Shown piece after piece: positions 49,712-58,149 of a stretch of 64,000 bases of DNA (positions are counted from its first letter, which is position 1; every line of letters starts with the position of its first letter). The DNA comes from an uncultured Aeromonadales bacterium (GTDB lineage: Bacteria > Pseudomonadota > Gammaproteobacteria > Enterobacterales > Succinivibrionaceae). The position numbers and the translations under genes were made by a program. The notes beneath the pieces are model-generated. The model did not search any database and was not told the DNA's origin. It was given only the letters and a program-made list of their open reading frames with translations. The stretch covers positions 50,629 to 114,628 of the forward strand of contig CACYPI010000001.1 in the NCBI GenBank assembly GCA_902776275.1, given 5' to 3'.

Positions 49712-50392
49712 ATGGCTGCAAGGATCCTGATAGTCGACGACGAGGACGCGCTGAGGCAGAACGTCTCGGAGTTCCTCACGCTCAAGGGCTACGAGTGCGA
49801 AAGCGCCAGCGACGGCATGACCGCGCTGGCCGCGCTCTCCGACGGGGCCTTCAGCCTCTGCGTGCTCGACGTGGGGCTTCCGGATCTCGACGGCTTCGAG
49901 GTGTGCGGGAGGCTGCGCGAGCGCGGGGTGGACACCGCCGTGCTGATGCTCACCGCCCGCGATGAGGTGGACGACAAGGTGAGGGGGCTTGAGAGCGGCG
50001 CTGACGACTACCTCGTAAAGCCGTTCTCGCTGCGCGAGCTGGCCGCCAGGATCCAGGCGCTGCTGCGCCGCGCCGGGGGCAGCGTCACCGGCGAGCTCAA
50101 GGCCGGCCCGGTGACGCTCGACATCGCCTCGGGCACCGCAGTGCGCGAGGGGCGCGAGATCCGCCTGACCCCAACCCAGTTCAAGATCCTAAAGGCCCTG
50201 ATGAAAGCCGCGCCCGCCGTGGTCTCGCGCGCCACGCTCGAGCGCGAGATCTGGGGCGATGAAACCCCGGACTCCGACAGCCTGAGGACTGCGGTGTGGG
50301 GGTTGCGCAACGTGCTCGACAAGCCCTTTGGCAGAAAGCTCATCGAGACCAAGCCTGGGTTTGGCTGGTCGTTCAACCCCAAGGAGCCTTGA
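49712..50392 (+). CDS. OmpR-family response regulator
   Basis: The 226-residue product has a receiver domain (ILIVDDEDALRQNV; phospho-acceptor Asp53 in VLDVGLPDLDG; DDYLVKPF). A winged-helix DNA-binding domain follows with LTPTQFKILKALMKAAP and VWGLRNVLDKPFG. It is paired with the histidine kinase two bases downstream. The family signal is unmistakable, but the input and regulon are unknown. It neighbours both the peroxide-defence genes and the putative effector-chaperone genes, on the opposite strand. Confidence 0.9.
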   Translation: MAARILIVDDEDALRQNVSEFLTLKGYECESASDGMTALAALSDGAFSLCVLDVGLPDLDGFEVCGRLRERGVDTAVLMLTARDEVDDKVRGLESGADDYLVKPFSLRELAARIQALLRRAGGSVTGELKAGPVTLDIASGTAVREGREIRLTPTQFKILKALMKAAPAVVSRATLEREIWGDETPDSDSLRTAVWGLRNVLDKPFGRKLIETKPGFGWSFNPKEP

Positions 50393-50394
50393 TC

Positions 50395-51696
50395 ATGTTC
50401 TGCAAGTCAAAGCGCCTCATCGGGACGCGCGCGAGCCTGCTTGCTAGCATCGGGCTCATCTTGGGCGCGGTGCTCGCAGCCTGCGTGGCGGTGATGGCCT
50501 ACGAGATCCCGGTGGTCGAGCGCCACCTGATCCCGCCAGACCTCTACTACAGCCTCGAGGCTGTCATTTCTGAAGGCCCCAGGGCTGATGGCGCTCCGAC
50601 CGCCTTCCCCAACCCCGATCAGAAGTTCTACACCAACGATCCGCGCTTCCCCGAGGGCAAGGCCGGGATCCCCGCGCGCTACCGCGGCTTCAGGGCTGGC
50701 TTTGCCGAGTACGAGGGCGAGGATCACTCTTCGTTCGTCTACGTGATAAACCGCTACGACGGCATGCGCTACGTCATAGAGAGCGACCAGACCCAGTTCG
50801 AGGAGATGGAGCGCGGCTTCGTCATCACGATCATCGGGATTGCGGTGCTGCTCTTTGCGATCGCTCTCGCCCTCGTCGCCTGGAGGGTCACGGCGGCGCT
50901 GAGGCCAGCCCGCCTTGCGGCGCAGGAGATCTCCAAGTCCATACGCGATGGCGGAGGGCCGAGGCTCTCGGCCAAGGTTCCCGATGACGAGATAGGCTAT
51001 CTGGCGCTCACCTGCGACCGTGCCTGCCGCCACGTCTACAAGCTTCTTGAGAAGGAGCGCTTCTTCTCCTCGGATCTCTCCCACGAGCTGCGCACCCGCC
51101 TGGCGGTGATCACCTCAAGCTGCGAGCTTCTGGAGGAGACGGAACTCGACGAGATGCAGCGCTCGAAGGTGCAGGCCATCGAGAACGCCTGCAGAACCAT
51201 CCTCACGCTGACCCGCGTGCTGCTCTCGCTTGCGCGCGACGGCGGTAGGGGCAGCGCCGACGATCAGCAGGTCACGCTCGGGGATGCTGCCTCGATGGTC
51301 ATCAAGGCCGAGGAGGCCGGGGCCAGGGGGCGCTCGCTCTACCTCAAGTCCGAGGGCGATGGCGGCAGCGCCGCTTACCCGCTTTCGCTCGTATTCACGA
51401 TCATGGACAACCTGGTTTCCAACGCCGTGCGCAACACCAAAAAGGGCGGCGTAACCATCAGCCTCAGGGAAGGTGGCTTTGCGGTCTCCGACACCGGGCA
51501 GGGCATCGCCCCCGAGGATCAGGGGAGGATCTTCGAATGCTTCTACCGCGGACGCAAGAGCACGGGCCACGGCGTCGGGCTGTCGCTTGTAAAGCGCATC
51601 TGCGATGACCGCGGCTGGGAGATCGGCGTCCAAAGCGAGCTTGGAAAAGGCTCGACCTTCAGCGTAGGCCTCGGCAGCAATGGCGATGGGGACTGA
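50395..51696 (+). CDS. Membrane sensor histidine kinase
   Basis: The 433-residue protein has a membrane segment at about 12-37, a periplasmic sensor of roughly 105 residues, and a second segment near 143-167. A HAMP-like linker, an H-box (FFSSDLSHELRTRLAVI, His230) and a HATPase domain with NLVSNAVRNTKKGG, VSDTGQGI and GHGVGLSLVKRI follow. The H-box has Arg where almost all HisKA kinases have Pro after HELRT. The start follows AAGGAG. It should control the regulator upstream. A hairpin GGAGGCAT / ATGCCTCC (51706-51728) follows the stop. Confidence 0.9.
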   Translation: MFCKSKRLIGTRASLLASIGLILGAVLAACVAVMAYEIPVVERHLIPPDLYYSLEAVISEGPRADGAPTAFPNPDQKFYTNDPRFPEGKAGIPARYRGFRAGFAEYEGEDHSSFVYVINRYDGMRYVIESDQTQFEEMERGFVITIIGIAVLLFAIALALVAWRVTAALRPARLAAQEISKSIRDGGGPRLSAKVPDDEIGYLALTCDRACRHVYKLLEKERFFSSDLSHELRTRLAVITSSCELLEETELDEMQRSKVQAIENACRTILTLTRVLLSLARDGGRGSADDQQVTLGDAASMVIKAEEAGARGRSLYLKSEGDGGSAAYPLSLVFTIMDNLVSNAVRNTKKGGVTISLREGGFAVSDTGQGIAPEDQGRIFECFYRGRKSTGHGVGLSLVKRICDDRGWEIGVQSELGKGSTFSVGLGSNGDGD

Positions 51697-51705
51697 CAAG
51701 CCCTA

Positions 51706-51728
51706 GGAGGCATCATGAGAATGCCTCC
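51706..51728 (+). terminator. Possible transcription-ending hairpin after the histidine kinase
   Basis: Eight-pair stem GGAGGCAT / ATGCCTCC with a seven-base loop, ten bases past the stop codon. There is no T-run, so termination is unproven. The rest of the gap to 51807 has no visible gene. Confidence 0.35.
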
Positions 51729-51807
51729 AGAGCCTGCGCCGGATCGCGAAGGGGCCTGGCCCTGCAAGCGGTGGCAGCCATGCCCATGGCAGGGTTGCCG
51801 CCGCGTC

Positions 51808-52269
51808 CTAGATCATTAGCGCGCCGCCAAGGCCTGCGAGGCTGTCGTTTACTTGCGTCGATCCGGCATCGTCCTCCAAGTGGGCCGCCTTCTCCTTCCA
51901 GGCTATGCACTCCTCCAGGAATGCGTTCACCTTCTTTTCAAGATCCAGCTCGTCGATGAAGCTGTCGTCATGGCGCTTCCACAGCACGAGGCTGTCGTCA
52001 TCCGAGCTTATGGAGAACGCCGCGCCCCCGGTCTGGGCGCCCAGCAGCGATTCCTCGAGCAGGGCGCGCGCGCTTGCAAGATCGGCTGCAAGCTCCGACG
52101 CCTTGCCCAGGCTGCAGCTCAAGAGGACGCTCTTGTCCTCGTCGTCTGCCGTGAAGAGCACCTCGATGCTCTCGTCAAAGAGCAGGCTGCAGGAGTTCTG
52201 CTCATCGAGCCTGAGCTCGCCCAGGCCTATCTTCTGGCCAAACTGTGAAATTGCCTGTGTGAATTGCAT
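51808..52269 (-). CDS. Class I (CesT/Tir-type) type III secretion chaperone
   Basis: The 153-residue acidic product fits the CesT fold pattern in order. An N-terminal helix (FTQAISQFGQKIGLGEL) is followed by the LRLDEQNSCSLLFD strand pair, a second strand set with VLFTADDEDKSVLLSCSLG, the dimer helix with LLEESLLGAQTGGAAFSI, the DDSLVLWKRHD strand, and the final helix VNAFLEECIAWKEKA. Class I chaperones bind one effector and guide it to the type III export gate. The gene lies 101 bases downstream of the large putative effector on the same strand, a typical pairing. The start MQFTQ is set by the fold; the longer frame re-reads other sequence. Confidence 0.8.
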   Translation of the reverse strand: MQFTQAISQFGQKIGLGELRLDEQNSCSLLFDESIEVLFTADDEDKSVLLSCSLGKASELAADLASARALLEESLLGAQTGGAAFSISSDDDSLVLWKRHDDSFIDELDLEKKVNAFLEECIAWKEKAAHLEDDAGSTQVNDSLAGLGGALMI

Positions 52270-52370
52270 GTGACAAGACGGCCTGTGCCTTTGCGGCAGC
52301 GCGCGCCTCCTCCTTATTGCGATGTGAATCCGAAAAGCGGCGCCATGATCCCACGGCGCGCGCTTGAGCC

Positions 52371-55300
52371 TTATTGTGCGTTGCCGAAGTAGTAGCGCGA
52401 GAGCAGCGGGAACATGTTCTGATTGTCGCGCAGCACGTTCTCGAAATCGGTCATGAGCTGCTCGGAGCTCAGCTTCGACTCTTCCTCGAAGGCCTTGGCG
52501 ATGCCGTCGAGTATGTCGGCACGATCTTTCCGCAGGCTCTCGAGTTCGGGGTCGGGCGCATCCATCATCTCCTCGGAAATATGGTTGAGGAGGTTGCGGT
52601 ACTGGCACAGCGGGTTGGTGATCCTCTCGAGCAGATCCGCTTCGCGCTTGAGCTCGTTGCGGATCTTCTGGGCGCTCACCGAAGGATCGTCCCCATCGGG
52701 AACGTTCAGGAAGCCAAAGCGCGAGAGGTCGAATGTGCCGACGCGCCCATAGTCGAGCGAGTCTGCCGCATGCAGCAGCATGGCCTCCGTGGTCTGCACA
52801 GGGCCTCCGGTGATTATAGCGGCCTTGAAGGCGTTCTCGTATTGCTCGCCCATGGCGCCTGGGAACTTATTGCGCATCGCCTCCACGGTCTTCTGGGCGC
52901 TCTGCTGCTCCCAGCGGTCATCGCCGCCTTCCTCGCGGCCGACGTCGTGGCCGGCGATCCCGCAGAGCACGGCGTTGAGGTCGACCTTGACCCCGTTCTC
53001 CTCGAGCATGGACGACATGGCCTTGGCGAAGATGTAGGCCCTGGCGATGTGCCCGCGCCCGTGGGTGGAGGTGCCCCTTTCAAAAGTCCGCTCGTGGGGC
53101 ACGTAGTCGTCGAGGATCGAGACTAGGAACTGCCGTCTCTGGGCGTCGTTCGCGGGCATGGCCTGGGGGCTTGCGGGCGCCGGGAAGGCGGCGCGGGCGG
53201 GGTAGCGCTCCATGATCCTGCCGGCCGTGGGCGAGAGCATGTCGATCAGGCCGCGCGTGGCTGGACTTAGGAAGCTCGGGTCGAGTAGCTGGTTTGGCTC
53301 CGGGGGAACGCTGCCGAGGTTGTAGGCGATGGTTTGGCGCGCGATTAGGAACGTGTTGGCAATGTCGTTTAGGACATTGAAGTCATTGAATGCCTGGTGG
53401 CCGCCGCCAATATTCTTATTCTTGAGATCCATGTCGAAGTTCGAGATCAGGTTCGAGATCATCGAGTACTCAGAGTTCATGGCATTGGAGTTCAAGGCGT
53501 CGCAAAGCGCTTTCTGCGCGGCCTCGTCCATGGGCGGATTGCCTTTTGCAGCGAGCGACAAGGCCATCGATATCACGCGCTCGACCTCGTTGTTCTTGTC
53601 GTCCGGGCCAAAGTCATTTTCCTTGCCGGACGCAATGATCGATGCGAAGAGTGCATTGAGCTTTTCCTTCATGCCGGGCGTGGCGCTGTAAAGCGTTTGC
53701 AGGATCTTGTCAGGCGCCATGCCCGGGTTCTGCGCGATTGCCTTGAGCACTGGAACAAAATCCTTGGCGCAGTCGTGGATGGTTCTGAGTTCCTCCGGCG
53801 ACCGCAGCTTGCCCGCGCTCCTCACCCAGGTCTCGAATGCGGCCTTCTGGTCCTCGGTCTCAAAGTCGAGCTTGTCGAGTTCTTCAAGCAGCGATGCCTT
53901 GAGCTCGAGCATCGGCATGACCGCCTCCTTGAACATCCGGTCGACGAAAAGGACGGAATGAGTGTCCTCTCCCGGCTGTGGCTTGGTGTTCCTCACCGCT
54001 TCGGCGAACTTGCCAAGGGCGCGTCTGAGCGCATTGCCCATCAGGACGTCCCCGTTGCCTGCGAGCCTGCGGCGGAGTTCATTGGACATAGTGGATTGGC
54101 CGAGCAATTCCTTCAAGGCGGCGCCCGGATTTTCGAGCTTATCATTGACTAAGCGCTCGATGTCCTTTGGATCAAGGTGGCCGCTTGAAATCTCAAGGCC
54201 TTCATCGTAGAACTCTGATCCCTTCAAATCATCGATTTCCGATGTGCCGTCCTTGATGAAGGTGATCTTGGCGCCGGTCGCCTTGCCGAAGGCTAGCGCC
54301 CTCTCCTTCGCCGTCTGGCGGTCGGCATCGGTTTCGAACTCGGAGAGGTTGATCCTCACCTCGGCGATGTCGCGGCTTGGGATGATGGGACCGTGCACCT
54401 GGGCTTCGATGTAGTTGCCGGACAGGCAGAAGCGGCCTCCGCCGTTCTCCTTGAAGCACTCGGCCGCCTTGGCCATCATGGCGCCGTTTACGTCGTCAAG
54501 GCCGGAGAACAGGTTCTCGAGGCTGTCGTAGGAGGCCATGCGGTTGCGGGTTCCCTCCTTGTCGCCGAAGACGGAGACCATGAGCCCCTGGACGCTTTCC
54601 TCCTCCTCTTCCGGCAAGAAGCTTGGCATCTTGGTGAAGGTGGAGATCGGCATGGATTCCATCCTTGACGCATTCTCAAGATACTTCTTGAGTAAGGCGC
54701 CGCGCTTTGATGCGGGATCGCGCAGCTCCCTCGCAAGCTCCGGGCTGCAAGTTCCGTCAAGCAGACTGTAGAAGGTTTCTATCTTCTTCGGCGTGACCTT
54801 CGCCAACGGGGCATAGAACGAATCGTCGATGCTGAAGGTGGCGCGCCGCATCACCTCGGGCTTGAGCACCACCACCATCTGCCTGCCATAGGATCTCGCG
54901 GCGCCGGTCTGGAACCTGCCGGTATTGAGCGCGCCGTAGATCGGGCGCTCGTCGCCCTTGGGCGCCTGGCCATCGAACTCCGGGAAGATCAGCTTCTCGA
55001 CGCTGTCGCGCTCCCTGAGGTAGCCCTCGCCCTTTACCTTAATCCCCTGCTCGTTGAGGTGGAAGATGTTGAGCATGGGGGAGTCCTTGTTCACAAGGAA
55101 GCTGTTGCCAGAGAGCGCCGAGATGCCGCCCATGTTGATGGTTATCTCCGAGGAGCGCAGCATGTTGCCAAGCTCCTTTGGAGACAATGTTTTATAATTG
55201 CGCCTCCGCATCGCCTCCAGGGCCTCGCCTGCCTCGTTCTCGCGCTTCGTGGCTCCATGCGCCGAGATCTCGGCCAGGGCGGCCATTGCGCTGGTTCCAA

Positions 55301-55994
55301 GATCGCCCTTGTGCTCCACCGCCTCGGGGCGCTGCTCCTGCGGGGCGTACTGCTCGGAGAGGCTCCTGGGGGCCATTGCCTGCAGCTCCCTGGCTTTTGA
55401 CGGATCCTTTTGGATCTCGCGCTCGATCGTGTCGCGCGAGGTGCGGTTGCCGAGCTCCTTGATCACCAGCGCCTGCATGTCGAACAGGACTTCGGAGCAG
55501 CGCCTGGCATCGGAGGCCTCCGAGTTGCTCCTGCCCTCGTAGGCAAGCGCGGTCATGAGCAGGTCGGCCTCAGGGGTCTGGAACATCTGGAAGACCTTCG
55601 ACAGCTCGTCGTTGGAGAGGCTTTCAACGAGCGGGGCGTATAGCTCCAAGGTGCCGGAGCGGACCTGCGAGCCGAGTCTTGCAAGCCTCGAAGCGTACTC
55701 TTGCGTAGCCTTGATGGCGCCTAGGAGCTTGCCTGCGCTGAGTTTTCCCGGCCTGGCCATGATGGAGAGTGCCCTGGCCGCGCTTTTTCTGAGCCCCTCG
55801 GTCCCGCTTGCGATCCTCGTGGCGGTCCTGAAGCCCTGGAAGGGGATGCGGTCGGACTTCATCTTGTCGATGCGCACTGCGCTGCTGTTCCCGATCCTCA
55901 CCGAGTGGTTTTTGAATGTGCCGGTGGACTTGTCCACACCGCGGTCCCGAAGTTCCTTTGCTGCGAGTTGGTCGATGCTAGTTGAGTTGGGCAT
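52371..55994 (-). CDS. Putative type III effector: DUF3626-like region plus SidE-type phosphodiesterase-like HD domain
   Basis: The 1207-residue product has a Ser/Thr-rich start (MPNSTSIDQLAAKEL) and no signal peptide. Residues about 280-580 carry RPIYGALNTGRFQTGAARSYG, VVVLKPEVMRRATFSIDDSF and GNYIEAQVHGP, which recall DUF3626. Residues 975-1085 carry THGRGHIARAYIFA, GHDVGREEGGDDRWEQQSA and LLHAADSLDYGR. These line up with the catalytic blocks of the Legionella SidE phosphodiesterase domain (candidates His978, Glu1021 or Glu1022, His1075). The rest is helical and unrecognised. The start at 55994 follows GGAG; an upstream in-frame ATG at 56111 runs through the promoter. Its chaperone gene follows. 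Target and activity are inference; family recall was not checked by search. Confidence 0.7.
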   Translation of the reverse strand: MPNSTSIDQLAAKELRDRGVDKSTGTFKNHSVRIGNSSAVRIDKMKSDRIPFQGFRTATRIASGTEGLRKSAARALSIMARPGKLSAGKLLGAIKATQEYASRLARLGSQVRSGTLELYAPLVESLSNDELSKVFQMFQTPEADLLMTALAYEGRSNSEASDARRCSEVLFDMQALVIKELGNRTSRDTIEREIQKDPSKARELQAMAPRSLSEQYAPQEQRPEAVEHKGDLGTSAMAALAEISAHGATKRENEAGEALEAMRRRNYKTLSPKELGNMLRSSEITINMGGISALSGNSFLVNKDSPMLNIFHLNEQGIKVKGEGYLRERDSVEKLIFPEFDGQAPKGDERPIYGALNTGRFQTGAARSYGRQMVVVLKPEVMRRATFSIDDSFYAPLAKVTPKKIETFYSLLDGTCSPELARELRDPASKRGALLKKYLENASRMESMPISTFTKMPSFLPEEEEESVQGLMVSVFGDKEGTRNRMASYDSLENLFSGLDDVNGAMMAKAAECFKENGGGRFCLSGNYIEAQVHGPIIPSRDIAEVRINLSEFETDADRQTAKERALAFGKATGAKITFIKDGTSEIDDLKGSEFYDEGLEISSGHLDPKDIERLVNDKLENPGAALKELLGQSTMSNELRRRLAGNGDVLMGNALRRALGKFAEAVRNTKPQPGEDTHSVLFVDRMFKEAVMPMLELKASLLEELDKLDFETEDQKAAFETWVRSAGKLRSPEELRTIHDCAKDFVPVLKAIAQNPGMAPDKILQTLYSATPGMKEKLNALFASIIASGKENDFGPDDKNNEVERVISMALSLAAKGNPPMDEAAQKALCDALNSNAMNSEYSMISNLISNFDMDLKNKNIGGGHQAFNDFNVLNDIANTFLIARQTIAYNLGSVPPEPNQLLDPSFLSPATRGLIDMLSPTAGRIMERYPARAAFPAPASPQAMPANDAQRRQFLVSILDDYVPHERTFERGTSTHGRGHIARAYIFAKAMSSMLEENGVKVDLNAVLCGIAGHDVGREEGGDDRWEQQSAQKTVEAMRNKFPGAMGEQYENAFKAAIITGGPVQTTEAMLLHAADSLDYGRVGTFDLSRFGFLNVPDGDDPSVSAQKIRNELKREADLLERITNPLCQYRNLLNHISEEMMDAPDPELESLRKDRADILDGIAKAFEEESKLSSEQLMTDFENVLRDNQNMFPLLSRYYFGNAQ

Positions 55995-56379
55995 ATTTGG
56001 GGCTCCGTTGTGGTGATGGCCGGATGCGGCGGCCTTTGGTTTGCCTGGCCTTGTTCCAGCCTGTGTTGTTTTGTACAAATTTACATGGATAAAAGTCAAA
56101 AAAATACAGTTCATTTCACAATTTTTGAATGAACTTTTGTGAGCTGCTCGCCTAATTTACAAGGAGCCAGCCTTAGAAAGCAGAATCCATGCCATACGGA
56201 ATTTCCAAGGCAGTACAGGGCAGAACATCAAAGGAGGCCAGTCTGCCTCCGCACGAGGCGTCGGAAGCCCGGGCTTTCCAAGACGCCTGCATCGGGACTG
56301 CGCCTCCTCAAGGCAAGGAAAAGCCGCTGTGCTTCCGGGCGCGGCGGCTTTGTTTGCAGCAGGCAGCTGCGTCAGCGAC
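55995..56379. promoter_or_regulatory. Effector promoter region and eptA 3' flank
   Basis: The stretch is strongly AT-rich between 56040 and 56160. On the minus strand TTGACT (56094-56099), 18 bases and TACAAA (56070-56075) form a plausible effector promoter. An inverted repeat AGTTCATT-N12-AATGAACT (56108-56115 and 56128-56135) lies about 45-72 bases upstream of the predicted start, a usual place for an activator. From 56160 to 56379 I see no supported gene. A plus-strand frame at 56189-56434 runs into eptA antisense and looks like chance. Confidence 0.5.
56321..56350 (-). terminator. Probable terminator downstream of eptA
   Basis: Stem AAGCCGC / GCGGCTT with a long GC-rich loop about 30 bases past the eptA stop. 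The minus-strand side continues CTTTTCC. A modest T-run makes it moderate. Confidence 0.5.
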
Positions 56380-58149
56380 TCAGCTTCCGGAAGACTTCTC
56401 GCATCCCCTCATGAGGTCGAGCGACGGATCGTAGGTTGAGGACGAGACGCCGTTCAAGTCGAGCAGGGTGTGGTAGATGTTGTCGTGCGATGCGGGGGAT
56501 GCGGCCTTCCTGAGCACGCACTTGAGGTCGACTCCGGCGCGCTTTTGGAAGCCCTCGGAGAACCATATGATCATCGGCACCTTCTTCTGCACCTCCGGGG
56601 CGATGGCGTATGGCGCCCCGTGCAGGAAGAAGCCGTCGTCGCCCAGCGACTCGCCGTGGTCTGAGAAGTAGACTAGCGCGGTGTCAAGATCGCTGCGCTC
56701 CTTCAGGGCGTCGATCACGGAGGCGAGCACGCTGTCGGTGTAGTAGATGGTGTTGTCGTAGGCGTTGCGCAGCTCCGAGAGCTGGCATTGCCTGAGATCG
56801 CTCTGGCGGCACACCGGGCCCCAGTGCTGGAACGAGGGCGGGTAGCGGTCGGCATAGGCCGGGCCGTGGCTTCCCATCATGTGCAGGTAGATGGCGGTGG
56901 GGCCCTTGGCCGCGTCAAGCTGGGCCTTGACAGCGCGCGCAAGCGCCCCGTCAGGGCAGACTCCTCCGGGGCAGACGGCCGAGGATACCTTCCCAGGCAG
57001 GATTTGGGCGAGGGGCTTCTCCTCGATCCCCGCGGCGGCGTCCTTGCTCCCGGCCTGGTTGTCTATCCAGATTGACTTCACCCCGGCACGCGAGATGAGC
57101 GAGGGCAGCTGCTCCATCGCGCGGGCCTTCTTCTTGTCGTAGCCAGAGCGCGGCTGCGCGCTGAAGATGCAGGGCACCGACTCGGCAGTCGAGGTGCCGC
57201 AGGATGTCACGTCCGTGAAGTTGATGACATTGCGGGCCTTGAGCTCCGGGGTCGTGTCGCGGGTGTAGCCCGAAAGGCCCCAGTTCTTGGCGCGGGCGGT
57301 CTCGCCCACGACCGTCACGATCACCACCGGCCTGCCCTGCTTGCGCGATGAGGCGAGCAGCGGCGACTTGTCCAGCGGCACGCGCTCGACTGTCCCGGAC
57401 TGGGCGTCGGTCGTGAGCGCCCTCACCGCGGAGGCTGCGGCATCCGAGGGGGCGATGAAGTAGCGGGCGTCGTGGTGCTCGCGCATGTAGATGGCGATGC
57501 CAGAGAAGTCCGTGAAGAGCGAGGCTGCCGAGAGGAAGGCGCAGCAGATCCCCAATAGCGCCATGCGCGCGCGGATCCTAAGACGCATGCGGGCCTTGAT
57601 CATCCTGAAAAAGAGCGGGATCTGTGGCAGCAGGATCGCAAGGAAGCACACTAGGAGCTGCGGGGTCATCAGGTCCCTGGCCTCGCGCTTGTCGGTCTCC
57701 AGGGCGTTCTGGATCATCTCGGGCGTCATCGCCGCGTTGTAGCGGTAGGAGAAAGCGAAGGCCACGGCCGCGATGATCCCGAGGATCGCGGTGGCCGCTC
57801 CTGCAGCTGGGAGCGGCAGCAGCTCTGAATAGAGCAGGATCAGGAACATGTGCGCGAACACCAGGCACCCGAGGGTGGCAAGGCCGAAGCGCAGCATGTC
57901 GGGCAGGCTGCCTGAGAGAGGGCTGAGCGACATGTTCCAGAAGGGCAGCGAGGCCGCGGTGCACCACCAGAGGCTTATGAGGAATGCCCACCACAGGAAG
58001 TGCAGCGCCCCGGGGCGGCGGGATTCATGGGTTCCGGCGATGAAGGCCAGGCAGGCCTTCCTAAGGCGCGCCTTCGCAGGCGATGGGGTCTCAGGAGAGG
58101 GGGCCGCCTCCTTGGAGGCAGTCGATGCGTCACTCATGATCATTTCCAT
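56380..58149 (-). CDS. eptA: Phosphoethanolamine transferase EptA-like
   Basis: EptA transfers phosphoethanolamine from phosphatidylethanolamine to lipid A phosphate, lowering negative charge and polymyxin binding. The 589-residue protein has about five N-terminal membrane segments and a periplasmic sulfatase-like catalytic domain. The latter carries VVGETARAKNWGLSGY (zinc Glu), SCGTSTAESVPCIFS (nucleophile Thr), HMMGSHGPAY and YFSDHGESLGD (zinc ligands). The start follows AGGA; two other ATGs lie within 12 bases. It overlaps the end of the PAP2 phosphatase gene and belongs to the qseBC-linked unit. A presumed link to polymyxin resistance follows from the family. Confidence 0.92.
   Translation of the reverse strand: MEMIMSDASTASKEAAPSPETPSPAKARLRKACLAFIAGTHESRRPGALHFLWWAFLISLWWCTAASLPFWNMSLSPLSGSLPDMLRFGLATLGCLVFAHMFLILLYSELLPLPAAGAATAILGIIAAVAFAFSYRYNAAMTPEMIQNALETDKREARDLMTPQLLVCFLAILLPQIPLFFRMIKARMRLRIRARMALLGICCAFLSAASLFTDFSGIAIYMREHHDARYFIAPSDAAASAVRALTTDAQSGTVERVPLDKSPLLASSRKQGRPVVIVTVVGETARAKNWGLSGYTRDTTPELKARNVINFTDVTSCGTSTAESVPCIFSAQPRSGYDKKKARAMEQLPSLISRAGVKSIWIDNQAGSKDAAAGIEEKPLAQILPGKVSSAVCPGGVCPDGALARAVKAQLDAAKGPTAIYLHMMGSHGPAYADRYPPSFQHWGPVCRQSDLRQCQLSELRNAYDNTIYYTDSVLASVIDALKERSDLDTALVYFSDHGESLGDDGFFLHGAPYAIAPEVQKKVPMIIWFSEGFQKRAGVDLKCVLRKAASPASHDNIYHTLLDLNGVSSSTYDPSLDLMRGCEKSSGS

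Noticed and set aside
52270..52608. N-terminally extended reading of the chaperone gene (266 residues)
   Set aside because: The extra part is Arg/Pro-rich, overlaps the end of the effector gene and lacks any chaperone fold; the MQFTQ start gives the family's usual length.
56189..56434. Small plus-strand ORF between the effector and eptA, with a promoter-like ATGAAC...TAATTT upstream
   Set aside because: It runs antisense into the end of eptA, has no recognisable sequence, and its promoter-like pair overlaps the inverted repeat already explained.
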